Source: Hetaerina americana (lineage: Eukaryota; Arthropoda; Insecta; Odonata; Calopterygidae). From it: a stretch of DNA of 64,000 bases. Made by a program: the position numbers and the translations under genes. Where the stretch lies: positions 46,500,458-46,564,457 of the forward strand of contig JAKTNV010000010.1 in assembly GCA_022747635.1 (NCBI GenBank). The letters are read 5' to 3'. The notes under the pieces were generated by a model that saw nothing but the letters and a program-made list of their open reading frames with translations, ran no database searches and was not told the DNA's origin. Shown in pieces: positions 1 through 13,070 of this stretch (the first letter of the stretch is position 1; every line of letters starts with the position of its first letter).

Positions 1-330
1 ATCCCGCGCGGGAAAGGGGAAAAGACGGGGTAGCGGACGCATGGCTGCGAGTCTAAAGGCGAGAGGACGCGGAAGAGGGCCGGAGAGAGGAGCTTAGGAG
101 GGATGTGGAGTAATGGAATGGGGGTAGTCATGGATGGAGAGGTGGAAGAAGGGAGGAAAAAGAGAGAGACAAGGAGAAATAATTGGGGGAGAATTGGCGC
201 CGGGGAGAGCAGGACAAAAGGAGGAGAGGGAGACGGGCAGAGGATGAAGTAATGAGCTGCGGTGGGCGGAGGAGGGAGAAAGGATGGCGAGAGGGGTGGA
301 GTTGGAAGAGAGTTGGCGTAAGGGCGAACG
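1..330. other. Purine-rich (GA) block on the + strand
   Basis: The + strand is dominated by G and A with few pyrimidine runs and scattered CpG. No coding signal is seen. It is one of about a dozen strand-asymmetric blocks in this window. Its function is unknown; it may simply be low-complexity expansion. Confidence 0.6.
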
Positions 331-426
331 TCTGATTTCAATTCCGAGTAATTGAGTGATTAAGGAGGAGAATTGATAAGGCTTTTAAAATATTGCCGTA
401 TATTGAAATAAACAAATATAATTATT

Positions 427-469
427 TATATATATATATATATATATATAAAGAAGAAACATACACACA

Positions 470-531
<62 letters not shown>
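427..531. repeat. (AT)n microsatellite, two tracts
   Basis: Two alternating AT tracts (about 427-450 and 475-531) are separated by a short AAGAAGAAAC/ACACA segment. They abut the 3' side of the minus-strand SINE-A copy, so the second tract may be the expanded tail of that SINE. The long Tyr-Ile ORFs reading through here are artefacts. Confidence 0.9.
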
Positions 532-535
<4 letters not shown>

Positions 536-559
536 TCAAACACGAAATCCCGCCAAACG

Positions 560-758
560 GCGAATAAATACTCATATATACAGAAACATATATAAGGAAA
601 AGGGATAGGAACACGTATAAAGGACGAACACAATAGAGGTGGGGAAGGCGGAATCGAACGGATCACAAGAGTAAAAATATCTCCTCAACCGGGACTCGAA
701 CACCGGATCTTTCCACTTGCCGGGCGGATGCTCTTAACCACTTGAGCTATCGAGGATA
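560..758 (-). mobile_element. SINE family A, copy 1 (tRNA-derived)
   Basis: On the minus strand this reads as a tRNA-like head with box A (TAGCTCAAGTGGTTAAGAGC) and box B (GGTGTTCGAGTCCCGG). A body follows containing CCTATCCCTTTTCCTTATAT, and then an AT-rich tail. The same order of head, body and tail occurs at 52991-53172, 55575-55757 (both minus) and 60390-60547 (plus), which defines a family. The head resembles Leu/Ser-type tRNA (AGTGGTTAAG). It is non-coding and would be transcribed by RNA polymerase III from the internal A and B boxes. (AT)n tracts lie on both sides, so target-site duplications cannot be resolved. Confidence 0.8.
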
Positions 759-762
759 TGGA

Positions 763-768
<6 letters not shown>

Positions 769-848
<80 letters not shown>
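769..848. repeat. (AT)n microsatellite, about 80 bp
   Basis: An uninterrupted alternating AT tract lies directly next to the 5' end of SINE-A copy 1. Confidence 0.95.
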
Positions 849-854
<6 letters not shown>

Positions 855-3726
855 CATACACAGTCAATTTTATAGACATTATTTAACAATCACAAATTCA
901 AAAAATAACGTAAATATACCTCTATTTTAAAAGTTTCCGTAATATATACTGCTGTGTATATTAATGCCTGCTCGACGTTTTTGTCCAGAATGAATCACTG
1001 AACATGGTATTCAAGATTTAATAAAAAACAAAACGTTTAAAAATAGTTTTTTTCAAAAAGTGCTTTATCGTCATTGCATTATATTGTTTTCATGTTGTGA
1101 ACTCCTTAGCGTAAGTTCAGAATGAAATTTGCTTTCCAAATCAGAGACTAGTATTCATTCCTCGAATAGCATAGTGGATTTCTGAATATTAATTTATTAT
1201 AATTCGTTCATGAAGTCATGTAATTAAGCCAAGGAAAGTAGCTAAATTAATACATACTCCTATTTTACACAGTAATACGCGCGCGCTCATGTTCATACGT
1301 GTGTGTGAGATATTCGTGTGTTTATACGTAAACTTTGAATGAATACATATAGTTTATAAACTTATTTATTTAAAATTTTCTATGAGCCAGCGAATGTGAC
1401 AATTATCTTCGCAAAAAAAGAATGACACGATGAGGAACAAGAGGGACGAATATTAAAATACGATAAAACATTTTTTTTGACATATTCGATTGTCCCAGGC
1501 ACCTTCATCAATGTGAGAACGCGGAAGAGTTTTCCCCTGACAAAGGTTTCGCCCTTCATTTCCATTCTTTTTAAATTCTAATTTCATATTTTCAATCTCC
1601 CGCATGAGTGATTCTAAGGAGACTCAAAGAGAACGGGGAGTGAAACCAAACTGGAAAGTCCAAAGAATTCAGAAGAAAAGGAAGACAAGTAGAGGAAGTG
1701 TTGGTGAGAACGGTTGAGAGAAGCTATGGAGAGGGAAAGGGGCCGAGGGTGAGGTACAAATCAGGTCTGTAGTGGGAGACTCCAGGGACCTTGATGGAAG
1801 AGAATGGAAGCCGAATTGTAAAGGAAAAGTCTACCGTGGGATATTTGGAAGAAGGTAACCGTGCCAAACTAGAGGAATAAGACGGGCAGCAAGATTAGCG
1901 AGTGCCTCACGATTTATAGTTGGCCCAGCAAAATTTCTTTTATAATGGACTCACTTAGAAAAAATTCACCCCGAGAATTGAAAATCACAGATGGCAGCGT
2001 ATTGGAAACTTTGGATCTCGTGTATGAAAAATAAACGTCCTACTGCGAAGAGGAGTGCTTTATGGATTTTGGGAAATTGTTTTACATCGACTAAAATAGA
2101 TTGGTACGCCTCCAAGCCTATTAAAGTAAGAGAGAATTGAAATAAATAATAAAACTTGATCTTAATTGAATAAATAAAATATTGTTAAAATACACAAAAT
2201 CCCCTACAGCTTTTTAAATTTGTCAAAATAAAGTATACCATCCATAGTAAAGCCATCAAAATTTTCTTAAACTTAGTAAAGTTGCGTTTCGCAGGACACC
2301 CTGTGTAAATGAAAACAATATTTTACGTAATTATGTACACTTTTATTAAAATATCATGGTAAAGCAAGTGTATGTCAATAAATCCATGAATATTACTTAT
2401 TGATGTATTTCGACCATTAAAGCTTAATGAAAATAAAATTAATTTGATGAAAATTTTAAATTCACGATTAATACTCGAACTGTATATTCGTCGTGCAAAA
2501 ATCAAATGAAAAAGTTGAAAAATTGAACTAAGCAACGGCTTCAAATTCTGAAAGAGTCTTTCATTTAATTACGCATTTCTCAAGTTAAACGGAACCGGGC
2601 TACATTCATTGAAACTCGAACAAAGTTTTTACATTCATAGTCTCTTCCCCGTTTGACACGTCCAAAGATGATTGAAGGATGTTGTTTACAGCAGAGAGAC
2701 GAAATACCAAGCCGTGGGGGGTGTATTTAGAAGTTGAAAGAGAAGTTCGCCAGGGAAGAATTTCCTGGAAGAGAAATGGAGGAGGCGAAGGGAACGGTGG
2801 GGGTACGGATGTAAGCGTGCCGGCACGAGGGGTGTCTTCGAGGGCAAGAGGGGGTGAGAGGGGATGAGGGGAAGGAAGGGACGGGTTAGTCCGAAAATGG
2901 AGGGATGAGGTTGGTGGTGAAAGGGTCGCCCCTGAAGAAGTGCGTACAAGTTTCATTCGACCCGCAATGGACGATGACGGCGAGAGATGGAAGAGGGGCG
3001 TGTTTGAGGACAGATAAGAGGCTGAAGTCCCCCCGGCTGGGCAGATAGGGGGAAGAGAGGGAGAAGGGAAGGGAGAATTGAAAAAAATAACGGGTTATCC
3101 TCATGCCAACACTGAGGGGGTCTGGCCCAAGGCAGCCAATGCCGAGAAGTAAGCCACGCTGAAAATAATGAGTGGGTGGTAATTTGCAGCCAATTTCATC
3201 CAAATCCAGCTAATATCTTAAAATAAAAACTGAGTTTCATCTATAATAGATAGTTTTGCTTACGGAATTATATCCTTTTGTCTATATAATTCAATTTCAT
3301 TCTAATATTTGGAGCCCGAATAGACCGCCTTTTTATGTTGGAAATTCTTGATGATTGTCTAAGTGAAGGGAAAGATTAAGCAATACAAGGATAATTATGA
3401 TTCAAAAAAAGTTTTAAATGTATAAGTGAAAAGTATTTTAAATTAAGTCAGCAATTCTCTTTAACTTTAAGTTTTTTGTTTAAAACTCAACATTTTGTAC
3501 TGCTCAGTATCTACATTTACGTATTACCCTACAGATTACACAAGGGCCGTATAATAATGGTTGTAAGGCTGCAAGTATTTTTTTATTTTGAGAATATTGC
3601 TATTCGACCATGAAATGGAAGAGACACAGTTGTCACCTTATATCTAAAAATTAATAATATTGTTTATGATATTTTGTATTTTTATGACGAATATTTCTTG
3701 GTAAAAAGGATTTTTGTATAAATGCT
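849..3726. other. AT-rich intergenic DNA with two purine-rich patches
   Basis: No gene or recognisable element was seen. About 1610-1860 and 2730-3090 are purine-rich on the + strand and produce spurious minus-strand ORFs rich in Pro and Ser. The remainder is AT-rich with many stops in all frames. Confidence 0.5.
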
Positions 3727-3850
3727 TAGGACCGTGGTGAACTAGTTGGTTTAGTCTGCAGCTGCTAACAGGAGGGTCCTGGTTCTATTATCAGTTGGGT
3801 TGATTGGATTTATTGTTTTAGGAGACCACAGGTGGCATGAGGGAAGTACT
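3727..3850 (+). repeat. Possible degraded tRNA-derived SINE head
   Basis: The stretch GTGGTGAACTAGTTGGTTTA looks like a degenerate box A. About 35 bases on, TCCTGGTTCTATTATCAG resembles a box B. The spacing fits a pol III split promoter. The downstream body is not shared with SINE families A, B or C in this window, so this could be an unrelated family or chance similarity. Confidence 0.3.
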
Positions 3851-5579
3851 TCATATCTCTATGCATGAATTAGATGAGCCGCTGCGTAAAACATCTGATG
3901 TGATTAATTCTCAAAATGGTCTTCCAAAAGTCTAAATTTTAGGCTTACAATCATCGTTTTATAAAAATTTTGAAGACAATCTTTTCCTTACTACTTGTGG
4001 TATTTTCTACCTATGTGATTAACTATAGAACTTTTTCTATCATCCAAAATAATTTTAACGAATATGGTGGCATTTCTTTTCATGCTGTTTAACTTGTTCT
4101 GTTCAATATTTTTTGACCGGGCCAAATTTACTCGAGGCTTCAAGTTGAGATTCAGTACTTTTACCGAACTTGATGTAGAAATCACCTCTTCTTAAATTTT
4201 TCAATTAAATATTCCTCACCATTCGTGTGATGTAGCCAAGTTTACATAATGAACTTCTGCAGAAAAATATAGGGTTCAGGCTTTCGTATGAGGATAGAGT
4301 TAAGGTAATATGTTAATTTATGGTATTACTCATAAAAAGAGTGCTTGCTAATATCAAAAGCATACTTGTGACATATTTTCAATGGAAGATCATTAGAGAA
4401 AATTTTCCTAATTACGGTTACATAATTGTCTCTACGGCCCAGAACATTCAATTCCATAAGGGTTTTTGATTTCTTCCTCTTTCAATTATTTTCTTTGATG
4501 AATCATGTACAGCATTCATTAGCCACTGTCTACTCTCTATGACAATTTTTCGTCGTATGCGCCGGAAAAACACCAACAGTCAAATAATGACATTAGTTAG
4601 GCAGTGGTTATGCATAACCATAGTGTATGGGTTATCCTTTTCTGGATAATAGAATGTAATCAGCTTTTCTTATATGTTACACGCTGTCGAAAATGGGAAT
4701 ATATAAGATTAAATTTCCAAAAACCACTCTCCAAGATTGGTGTCCCAACGCCCCCCGCCGTGTGATCTTATCCTAGGTGGGGTGTAGGCGAATTTATACG
4801 TATAAAGTCTATGGTAATTGGAAATTTGCAGAATACGAATCGATAATAAGTATCTGAATTGCATGTGTACCTGTCCTCTTTTAATATATTTTCTTTTCCC
4901 CTTTGTGAAGGCACAGGAGTAGTTGCTAACCATGTAATACTCGTAATATATATATGTAGGCATGTTGCATGATTGGTGCCAGTCACACCCTTTCCACGAC
5001 AATTTTGGTGGATCGCGGTGTGTCAGGTGCCTTAGGAAGTAGATTATATGTAGAATGGCTGATGACCTACCATTCCATGTCACACGTCCTTCCAACGGAT
5101 TTTGGGGCATTATATAGATGTATGTAGATACCTCTGTCTTTATTAAAATTATCTGCTTCGCAATGTGACGTAATTCTAATATTTATATTCCGATAATCCC
5201 TAAAATTAAATTGAAATAATTTTTCTCACTTCCAATCATTTGTTTCTTATGCTTCTTAATGAGGTTTTGAAGTATTATCGTTGTCCAATAGCTGATAAAC
5301 ATAAATACAGGGCAGAAGAGGAATTCCTTTTGTTTTATATTGAGCAAAACAATGAAATCGATATCGTTTAATGTAAATCTAACGAAACGTTTCCCCAAAC
5401 AAATTCCAACAGCCAACATTTCAGTGGGGTAACTCAATGCCTTTATTCGTCGGAACTCCTTTTGAGGAGAGCATAAATATTCAACCATTATTCGAAAGCA
5501 CGAGTTTATGAATGAACAAATATGAAAACGCAAATATCGGATAACTTCCCCAAAGGAAAAGCAGGAGCGGGGGAGTCGT
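3851..5579. other. AT-rich intergenic DNA
   Basis: No gene was seen. The only recognisable content is a copy of a short dispersed repeat around 5081-5135, listed separately, with a possible second piece near 4750. Confidence 0.5.
5081..5135 (+). repeat. Short dispersed repeat, copy 1
   Basis: The segment ends in GGGGCATTATATAGATGTATG and is preceded by a CACACGTCCTT-like stretch. Related sequence occurs at 38795-38855 and 47524-47586. The shared pattern is a GC-rich CACC..GCC..GCGG part followed by a TAGATGTA-type tail. This may be the 3' end of an unidentified short element. Confidence 0.4.
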
Positions 5580-6060
5580 GGTGGGAAGAAGAGCTTACAA
5601 GGTGAAAGTGATCTGGGGTAAGAGAAGTGGATGGCGAGAGAGAGAGAGAGAGCGAGCTGTGGGATGAAGAAGGTGGACGGGGGCTTGGTAAAGGAGGGAC
5701 AAGATGGCGAAAGATGAATGGCGAAGGCGGCCAAAAGGTGGGATGGGGACGCCGCAATTGGAAGGTGGGGGGGAGGAGGATGTTGGGAGGGAGAGCGGTT
5801 GCAATATTACATCGGATATCCTTGTCACAGGAGTTCGGATGGAAAGGGTCCTTTTATTGGTAAACCCCTTGGAATGGGGAATGGAAACGGGGGAAATGAT
5901 AATTCCTCGGCCCGATCCTCCCCCTGCCATCATTCTCCTCCTGCCTGCCCCCTCCCTTCACCGCAATGCTTTCTTCCTTCGCCCACCTCCCCTGCCAGAG
6001 CCCGCGGTCGTCCCATCTGCGTTCTTCGTCCACCTAAGGCAAACCACGTGAATCTCACCC
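5580..6060. other. Purine-rich block switching to pyrimidine-rich
   Basis: About 5580-5800 is purine-rich on the + strand and includes a (GA)n run near 5637-5652. About 5910-6060 is pyrimidine-rich. Overlapping long ORFs on both strands follow from the low complexity and show no recognisable domain. Confidence 0.5.
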
Positions 6061-8029
6061 GTCAGGACAGGCCCTCCTTCCATTGTTTGTCTCATCTTGT
6101 AATAAGATATCTTTTTATGTTTTTTCTTAATCACCTGCACTTAGCTTTTAAATAATTCTGCGATTAAAAAGAATCCTTACTCTTGCAGCTATTAAATTTA
6201 TTGCTAGTGAGTGTTATAATTACCAAACATTTAATGATCCATTAAATTTAATTTTCTTCAAAAAGAAATAATTTAGGCATTATTCACTTTTAGGTTGGTA
6301 TGATTACGCCAAATGTTTTAGCAAACTTATTATTTAATCGATCTTTTTACTGACAAGGGATTTAATGGGATATTTATTCCTGTATTATCCGAGCTTTTGA
6401 TCCAAACCTACAAGTGTCATTAATGCTCCTCTACGTCATACGTAACTTTCAAATTTCCCTGTTGCATTTGGAGCTCATATTATGCCATTGTGTTTTACTT
6501 CACAATGTCCGTTTTAATTGTGTAAATGGATGATGGTATCAAACAGATCCAACTTCGAAGGCACCTATCTATCTTCTTTGTATTACAACCGTCGAAATCC
6601 CTGCCATTTTTTTAACCCTTCAACGATCTCTCGCTCTCTGAGCACCCTCCTTCAAATCATCCACTTTCTGATCGCTAGCATTTTACGCACTTCTTTCTTC
6701 CTAAAACTGGCTTCATGGCCACATCCACCAATTGATAATGACGAAGTAAAAGTTATTTTTTGGCCCCTAAACAATTCGAATAAGGAGAATCTGATGGATT
6801 CAATATTCTATTACTAATTTTCAATATTATAGGACTAAAATGAATCTCTTTCGTAAAATTATATCGGTATTCCGATCGAATATCAAACCTCATATATAGA
6901 GTACTTAATTTATAGAGCTTTATCCTTCAGGATCGGTGTAAAACTATATGACTTGCTTGGAAAATTCTTTTTGGCTCGGATAAGGTCACTCCAACTTTAT
7001 CTCTCTTACTAAATTCTAATTATAATAAATGCGCTCTATTGCGAGTATCTTGCAGATGAAATGACTAACGCCATCGATGCTTAAAGCCTTGTTTATAACT
7101 ACTTCTGCCATTGTCGATGGATTTAATGCAAAACTTTATAATGTGTGAAGGAAGCAGATATTTTTTATTTGTTATTATTGGAAAGTGCTACAAGTTGGCA
7201 GTTTGTCCGGTGGTAATATACATTAAGTTTATTTTATACCTCTCGGCCAAAAATGTTCAAGTTATTTTTGAGATTTCATCAAAATAATAAGAAGTGTATG
7301 CAAAGAAGCAAAAGTGTATATAAGAAGCAAAATAATGAGAAGTGTAACATCTACCATTTTGAAGTCCATGATCGGTAAAATGTTTTTTTTCAACATGAAG
7401 TTTTCTATCAAGAAAGGCTATAGAAAAAATATTGAATAAAATATAGGAAAAACGCAAGGCTTAAGGTAAAGTTACACTTATTCAAACCACTCTCAAATTC
7501 ATGAGCCGTATACAGTGAGTAAAAATGCAAAGCAATGTTTTAACACACACTATGCCCCAAATGAGTCACATCAAAAGCATGGAAGATTTAAGGCACTCAT
7601 GGTCCTTTTGTACATACTAATATGTGTTACCTATTTCTGCTGTACTGAGAGATAAATCCACCTCGAGGGGAAAACATCCATGGCAAAGAAACTAAGTTAA
7701 TCCGACTCATTCATTTCTCCTGTCCTCATTAACCTGCCATTAACTAATTGCACTCATTTTTATCCTAATACTTCTGGGTTTTGAGTGTGAACTTTAGTTC
7801 TCTCCATTATTATCCTTACCAGTAAATTTTAATGAGAGTTTTCCTGAAAATAGCATGGCATTACATATTTTAGGTACACATCGTTTTTGGAGGGATTTGT
7901 CTCATCATATCATTGTGATATTATTTACTCGTTTCATTTACCCGAGACAGTTTTTTATTTAAGTTCATTCATTGCATTCTCAAACTCTGACTTAAGAATT
8001 ATTGTTTCATCTCTTCCGATTACCAGAGA
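6061..8029. other. AT-rich intergenic DNA
   Basis: No gene, RNA or repeat family was recognised. ORFs here are short and show no domain. Confidence 0.5.
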
Positions 8030-8860
8030 TTTCTTCTCTTCCTTCACCAGCGTCAAGCGTATCCCCTTCGCGCCACCTCTCGTTCGAATGATACCGTTTG
8101 TCAATCCCTCGCTTATATTCCTCTATCTCTCGGCAACCCTATCCCACCAGACTTTCCCATCTTCCGTATTCTCTTTGCCTTTCCCTCCCGTTCTCCCCAC
8201 TTGCCCTGCGCCTCTGCCGACAAAACCCTGGCTTCCAGATCCTCCTCCTCTTGTATTTCCTCCATTCCCTTCTCCGAATGCGGCTTGCTTCCGATCCAAC
8301 ACCCCACCTTGAATCCTCACCCCCGTTACAATTCTCCCGCATCTCTAGTAATAAATCACATTTCAGAAAAGAGTCTCTTCTCCCAATAACCCAGGATCCA
8401 ACCCCTTCCTCACCACCCTCCACCGGCTCCCAATCCTCTTCCTCCATCTTCCCCATCCTCAACCCCCCTACGTCATCCGCACCCTTCCCCCGTCTTATGC
8501 AACGCCGCACCCCTCCCCCTCTTTCCTCTTTCGACAACAATGTCTTTCCACCTTTCTCTTTCCCTCGTTTCGCCTGCCTCTCCTCGTCTCCCTCTTCCTC
8601 TGACACCCTCGTCCCACCCGAAACCGCATTTTCTCCACGCTTGCCACCACCCACCCTTTTCCGCACCACGCACCAAAACCATTTCCCAGCTCACTTTCCT
8701 CTTCCCCCGCTTCACAATCCGCCGCCACTACAGACCCCGGGAGAAAAAATTCCTCCCATCGTTCCACCACAGCTCGCTCTCTCAACGAACACATACATAA
8801 CTAACACTCCATCTCTGTCTCTCTATCTCTCTCACTCGTTCTCTTCAACACCTCTTCTCG
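8030..8860. other. Long pyrimidine-rich (CT) block
   Basis: The + strand is strongly C/T-rich for about 800 bases and ends in TCTCTCTATCTCTC runs. It creates a 271-residue Ser/Pro-rich ORF on + and Gly/Glu/Arg-rich ORFs on -. Open frames on both strands and in several registers, with no domain, indicate composition rather than a gene. Confidence 0.6.
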
Positions 8861-9801
8861 GGCACGCAAGCGTGCGATGCCCAATAAATCTCATGACTTA
8901 TTCGAATGGTTAAAATTTGCCTAAGGGCGTTTTTAAAGGTCCCACCCATTTGATTGGGAATTTTACTACTCCCGAAACATTAATATAATAAGCGCACAAT
9001 GCGCGTGGAGCTATGCGTTTCCAATGGTGGATCGGAGGCTGATAGGCTAAGGTCTGAAGGTTTTCCAGGAACAAAAGACCATTCTGTTTCCACGGTTAAC
9101 TCGACGCTACGAGTATTTTGAGCTTTTTTTGTTTTTAGATGTTTTGCTCAAAGGATCGAAACAAAACCTCATCTTCTTTCAATAGATGGTGGAGACCAAA
9201 TAAAAAAATAATTTTCCGAATTTAAAGAAAAAATTATGAACACAAAAATTTAAAACCGATGTGTTTTTAAACGGTTCTTTCTTGGAACCCTCACGTATAT
9301 TTGAAAGCTATTCTCGCATTGATAGCATATATATTAGCATATCAATTACTTCCGATGATATAAGTTTATTTTGATAACTTTGAAATAATTGAAAGAGTTT
9401 TACATAACCCCACTAAATTATTTACCCCGATTAACTAAACCTACCATACGTTAACCTGAAAATTGGTAATTACGAAACCAGATTATAAATACAAACTACT
9501 TTCATATTATTTAAGTGAATAAAACAATTTTGATCCGAATTTAGTAGTCCTATAACCTCAGGAGTTCTTACTTACACCACGTCACCTTTGCTTAGTGAAT
9601 GATCAGACGGAAAATCATCAAAAGTATGGAAGTGTCTTACACGCACATTTTGGAGCTCGATAAACATGAATATCCACAAAAGAGTACGAATAAATAAGAG
9701 ATAATAGCAATGTGTGAAAATGCCCGGCTGAGGACCGTAATTAACTTCTGCTTGTTGCCTCTGAAAACACCCATCTTAAATCCAAATAGTGTAATAGTTT
9801 A

Positions 9802-9853
<52 letters not shown>

Positions 9854-10606
9854 CGTTACGGGTGTCCGTAAATCGTAGTGGCAAAAGTTCCTCAATCTTA
9901 ATGCTTTACTTTTTCACAGTTTAGGGATTATTATGACATGAACTCTACCAACATTAATGAAAACCAATATCACATTTTTTGCTGTGGCGAGAAACCACTA
10001 AATCAGTGTCGTCAAGTTATTTTAAATACATTAAAGAATGATGTATCATTAGTTCTCTATATTGAGATAAATACGTAATATCCAAATAACTTCATTCATT
10101 GTAGATTTTTATCACCATAAAAATAAATTACATGGATGTACATATGAGTAATAGGTATATACAATGTGTAAAAAAAACTATTATTCAGTGACAACTCGAA
10201 AATCAGGTTGATTTTTCAATCTTTATAATAATTTTCTTCTATTGAAGTTGTTTCCTCAAATAAAAATTGCTTGACTACAAATATTAATGATGATTTGATT
10301 GATATTTTTGCCCATCACTGAAAGACGTCCTTTTCCAAATCTGAGACTTTAAAAAAGAGAAAACTTTAGATTCCTCAGCAAGAATACTTGAATGCATATT
10401 TGAATTCCAGCAATTCCTTCAATTCACAAAACTGATAGCCCTGAAATAAAACCCTTTATCACGAAAACTACTCCGTTTTACTCAATCCTGGTAATCCCGA
10501 GGCCGTATCACCTACCACTCCCAGGAACTGCATTTTCTTTGCCTTGAGCTCTCTAAAATAACTATATAAATGAAAATTTACTCCTTCGGCGACTTAAAAT
10601 TTCTTT
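8861..10606. other. AT-rich intergenic DNA with one (AT)n tract
   Basis: An (AT)n microsatellite lies at about 9808-9850. The rest is AT-rich with no recognisable feature. Confidence 0.5.
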
Positions 10607-10631
10607 TTGAACCGAGAGATTACGACCTGCG

Positions 10632-10684
10632 ATGGCGGCAGCGGTCGCAAGACCGGCTTTCTTGCCGCCGATATCCCTTACACC
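10632..10684 (+). other. Possible host 5' coding exon (weak)
   Basis: An ATG in a good context (GCGATGGCGG) opens a short frame reading MAAAVARPAFLPPISLT. A donor-like GTGAGT follows at about 10685. The ATGGCGGC core resembles the TISU-type start element found at some animal genes, and the Ala-rich start is typical of eukaryotic proteins. The exon would be only about 50 bases, and no downstream exon could be recognised. This may be chance. Confidence 0.15.
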
Positions 10685-12529
10685 GTGAGTCGATCCCCTC
10701 AACCCCGATATAATGCACTTTCAGCTCCGCCAGAAATATTTCCTCCCTTCCTTTCCTCTCACCCTCTCCACCCGCCACTAACTCCCGCTCCTCTCTGGCT
10801 CCTCAATTAGATTTTCCCGTTCCACGTCTCCTTCTTTCGGCGGCCAATCGATTACACCCATACCAAAATATCTCCTCTAAAATTTCCACTTTCTTCCCCA
10901 CCCCTTTGCCCTTAAAAGAATTGCGGCCATGAATTGTTGGAGGAATCTCATAATAAGTTGGCATTAAGAGTCATAGAGTTGCTCATATCACCATACGGCG
11001 GCAATCATTCGACCCAGTGCAGATTGTGCGCCAAATTTGGTTGGTCAAATCGAACTTAGGTGAGAAATAACTTTGCCTCCTCCCACACACGGTGACATGT
11101 GGACGCAGGAAAAGAATGGATAATTCTGGATTGTCCCTAAAACAAAATATATGTGCTCTGCAATAGTACATAATATTTTCATTAATACATTTAAACATTA
11201 TATTATTGTTTTAAGAAATGGCGAAAAAATAATTAGAATATACAAAATAGTCACGATTCACCAGAGGCACAGGCATAAATATTAAAACCTTTTAACTTTT
11301 AAATGAAAAAAATGCTCTTCCTTGTCCTTGGTTTCAATAACATACATCATTCCAAATTTAGACCAAAGGGTAAGGTAACCGAGTACTATACAATTCACTT
11401 AAATATGGATCGAAGATTAATAAATTTAATTCTCAGGAGCCATTATTTATAATGGACGATGAAAGTTTTACCATATTCCGGATCGAAACTCTATGCACTA
11501 AATTGCTTGAAATAACTCCATTGGCGGCACTAGACCTCTGTGTTAATAATAGGTATTAACTGAATATATAAAAATATAACAACTACGTTATTAATATTCA
11601 TTCAAGGTTGCCATTGATGTGTCACAAACTGTGATTTTACATATTCTTGAATTTAATTGAAGAATTCAAAGGAGTAACGAAAAATGGATCTTAAATACAG
11701 TGCCCATGTACACTTTCTTACAAATATATATTTAACTATATTATCTCATTACTTATTAATGCGAATTGTTTGATTTATGTATTCCATCGTTGGTTTTACC
11801 AAATGTTTTAAAGTCTTCGTTCAGTTTCCAAACGTCGTTCTAGTGAAAAATTCCGTAATACTTACGTTTGTTTAACCTTTTCATGAGAAATGAGAATGAC
11901 TTTTAATGCAGGTATATTAGTAGAGCGAAACGGTTTAGAAATAATTATACATGCCTTATGCACTTTAAATTCATTCAAAACTAAAGTGGACGGCCTAGAT
12001 TTTTTATTCAGGTTATGCTTTTCATTTCTCAGCTAATGCCGACGAAGATTAATCCATTAAAAAATGTATATTAAGGACATTTATTTAATCATTTTCCCCA
12101 TAGAATTAATTTTATCTCTTCCGTATTAATAGATAATGGAAACTTTCAATGATTTATTCCAGGAGTTCGAGGCATTTCAGCCCGTCTTAATAAATGTCCA
12201 CATCCTGTGAATTCGTTAAGTTCAACAGCAACATCTTAAATCAATGCTTTTTTTCGACAAATGTTTTCCTTAGGCTCTTAAAAAAAAATTATCACTGACT
12301 TTCCTTTTTACATAATTTTCCAATCCGTTTGCTAGCCGAAAAGGCATCTCGAGACATCCCAAAACATCGAAGTGCTTAATTTGCCAATGATTATTTTTCT
12401 TTTGAAATCAAGCCCAAATGACCAACCCGCCAACCCCACCTCCAACCCGCCACACCCACTAAAACCTCGCTTTCCCGTACCCCGTCCCGTATATATATAC
12501 CTTCGGTAATCTGCCATCTCCATTTCTCT
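10685..12529. other. AT-rich intergenic DNA
   Basis: A small pyrimidine-rich patch at 10730-10810 is followed by AT-rich sequence with no recognised gene or repeat. Confidence 0.5.
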
Positions 12530-12866
12530 CGTTTCGTTCAATATTACCTCTTCCTCCCCATTCTTTTCCTCCGCGCCCATTTTTACCCAGGGAACATTCC
12601 TCACCCGATTTCCCTCTCCGCCATCTCATCCCCATTTTCTCACCCTCCCTCTCTCGCTACGGACCACACTTTTCCTCCCTCATCCTTTTTCGGGCGCGCA
12701 CACACTCACCCACACGCGACGACACACACGAACGCATTCGGGGGCGCCGCAGAATGCCATTTCCCGGCCTTTCCCACCTCCTCGACCGCCTACATTTTTT
12801 TCCTCTCCCTCCGTCTCTCGCCCCCACCACCCTTTCTCAACTTGGTCTATTTATGCGCACAAGTAA

Positions 12867-12956
<90 letters not shown>

Positions 12957-12994
12957 CGATACCGTATACATGCATATATGCATCCGCATACGCC

Positions 12995-13070
<76 letters not shown>

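Noticed and set aside
385..930. Long Tyr-Ile repeat ORFs across (AT)n tracts here and at 12.8, 44.3, 46.6, 56, 60.5 and 63.6 kb
   Set aside because: They are read-through of alternating AT in both strands and all registers; not proteins.
2290..2312. Transposon terminus (GGACACCCTGTGTAAATG)
   Set aside because: It resembles a mariner end, but no partner inverted repeat was found upstream.
8098..8913. 271-codon Ser/Pro-rich ORF
   Set aside because: It arises from pyrimidine-rich DNA; other frames on both strands are equally open and no domain is present.
9851..9900. Left end of a mariner-like element (GGGTGTCCGTAAATCG after (AT)n)
   Set aside because: No matching inverted repeat was found nearby.
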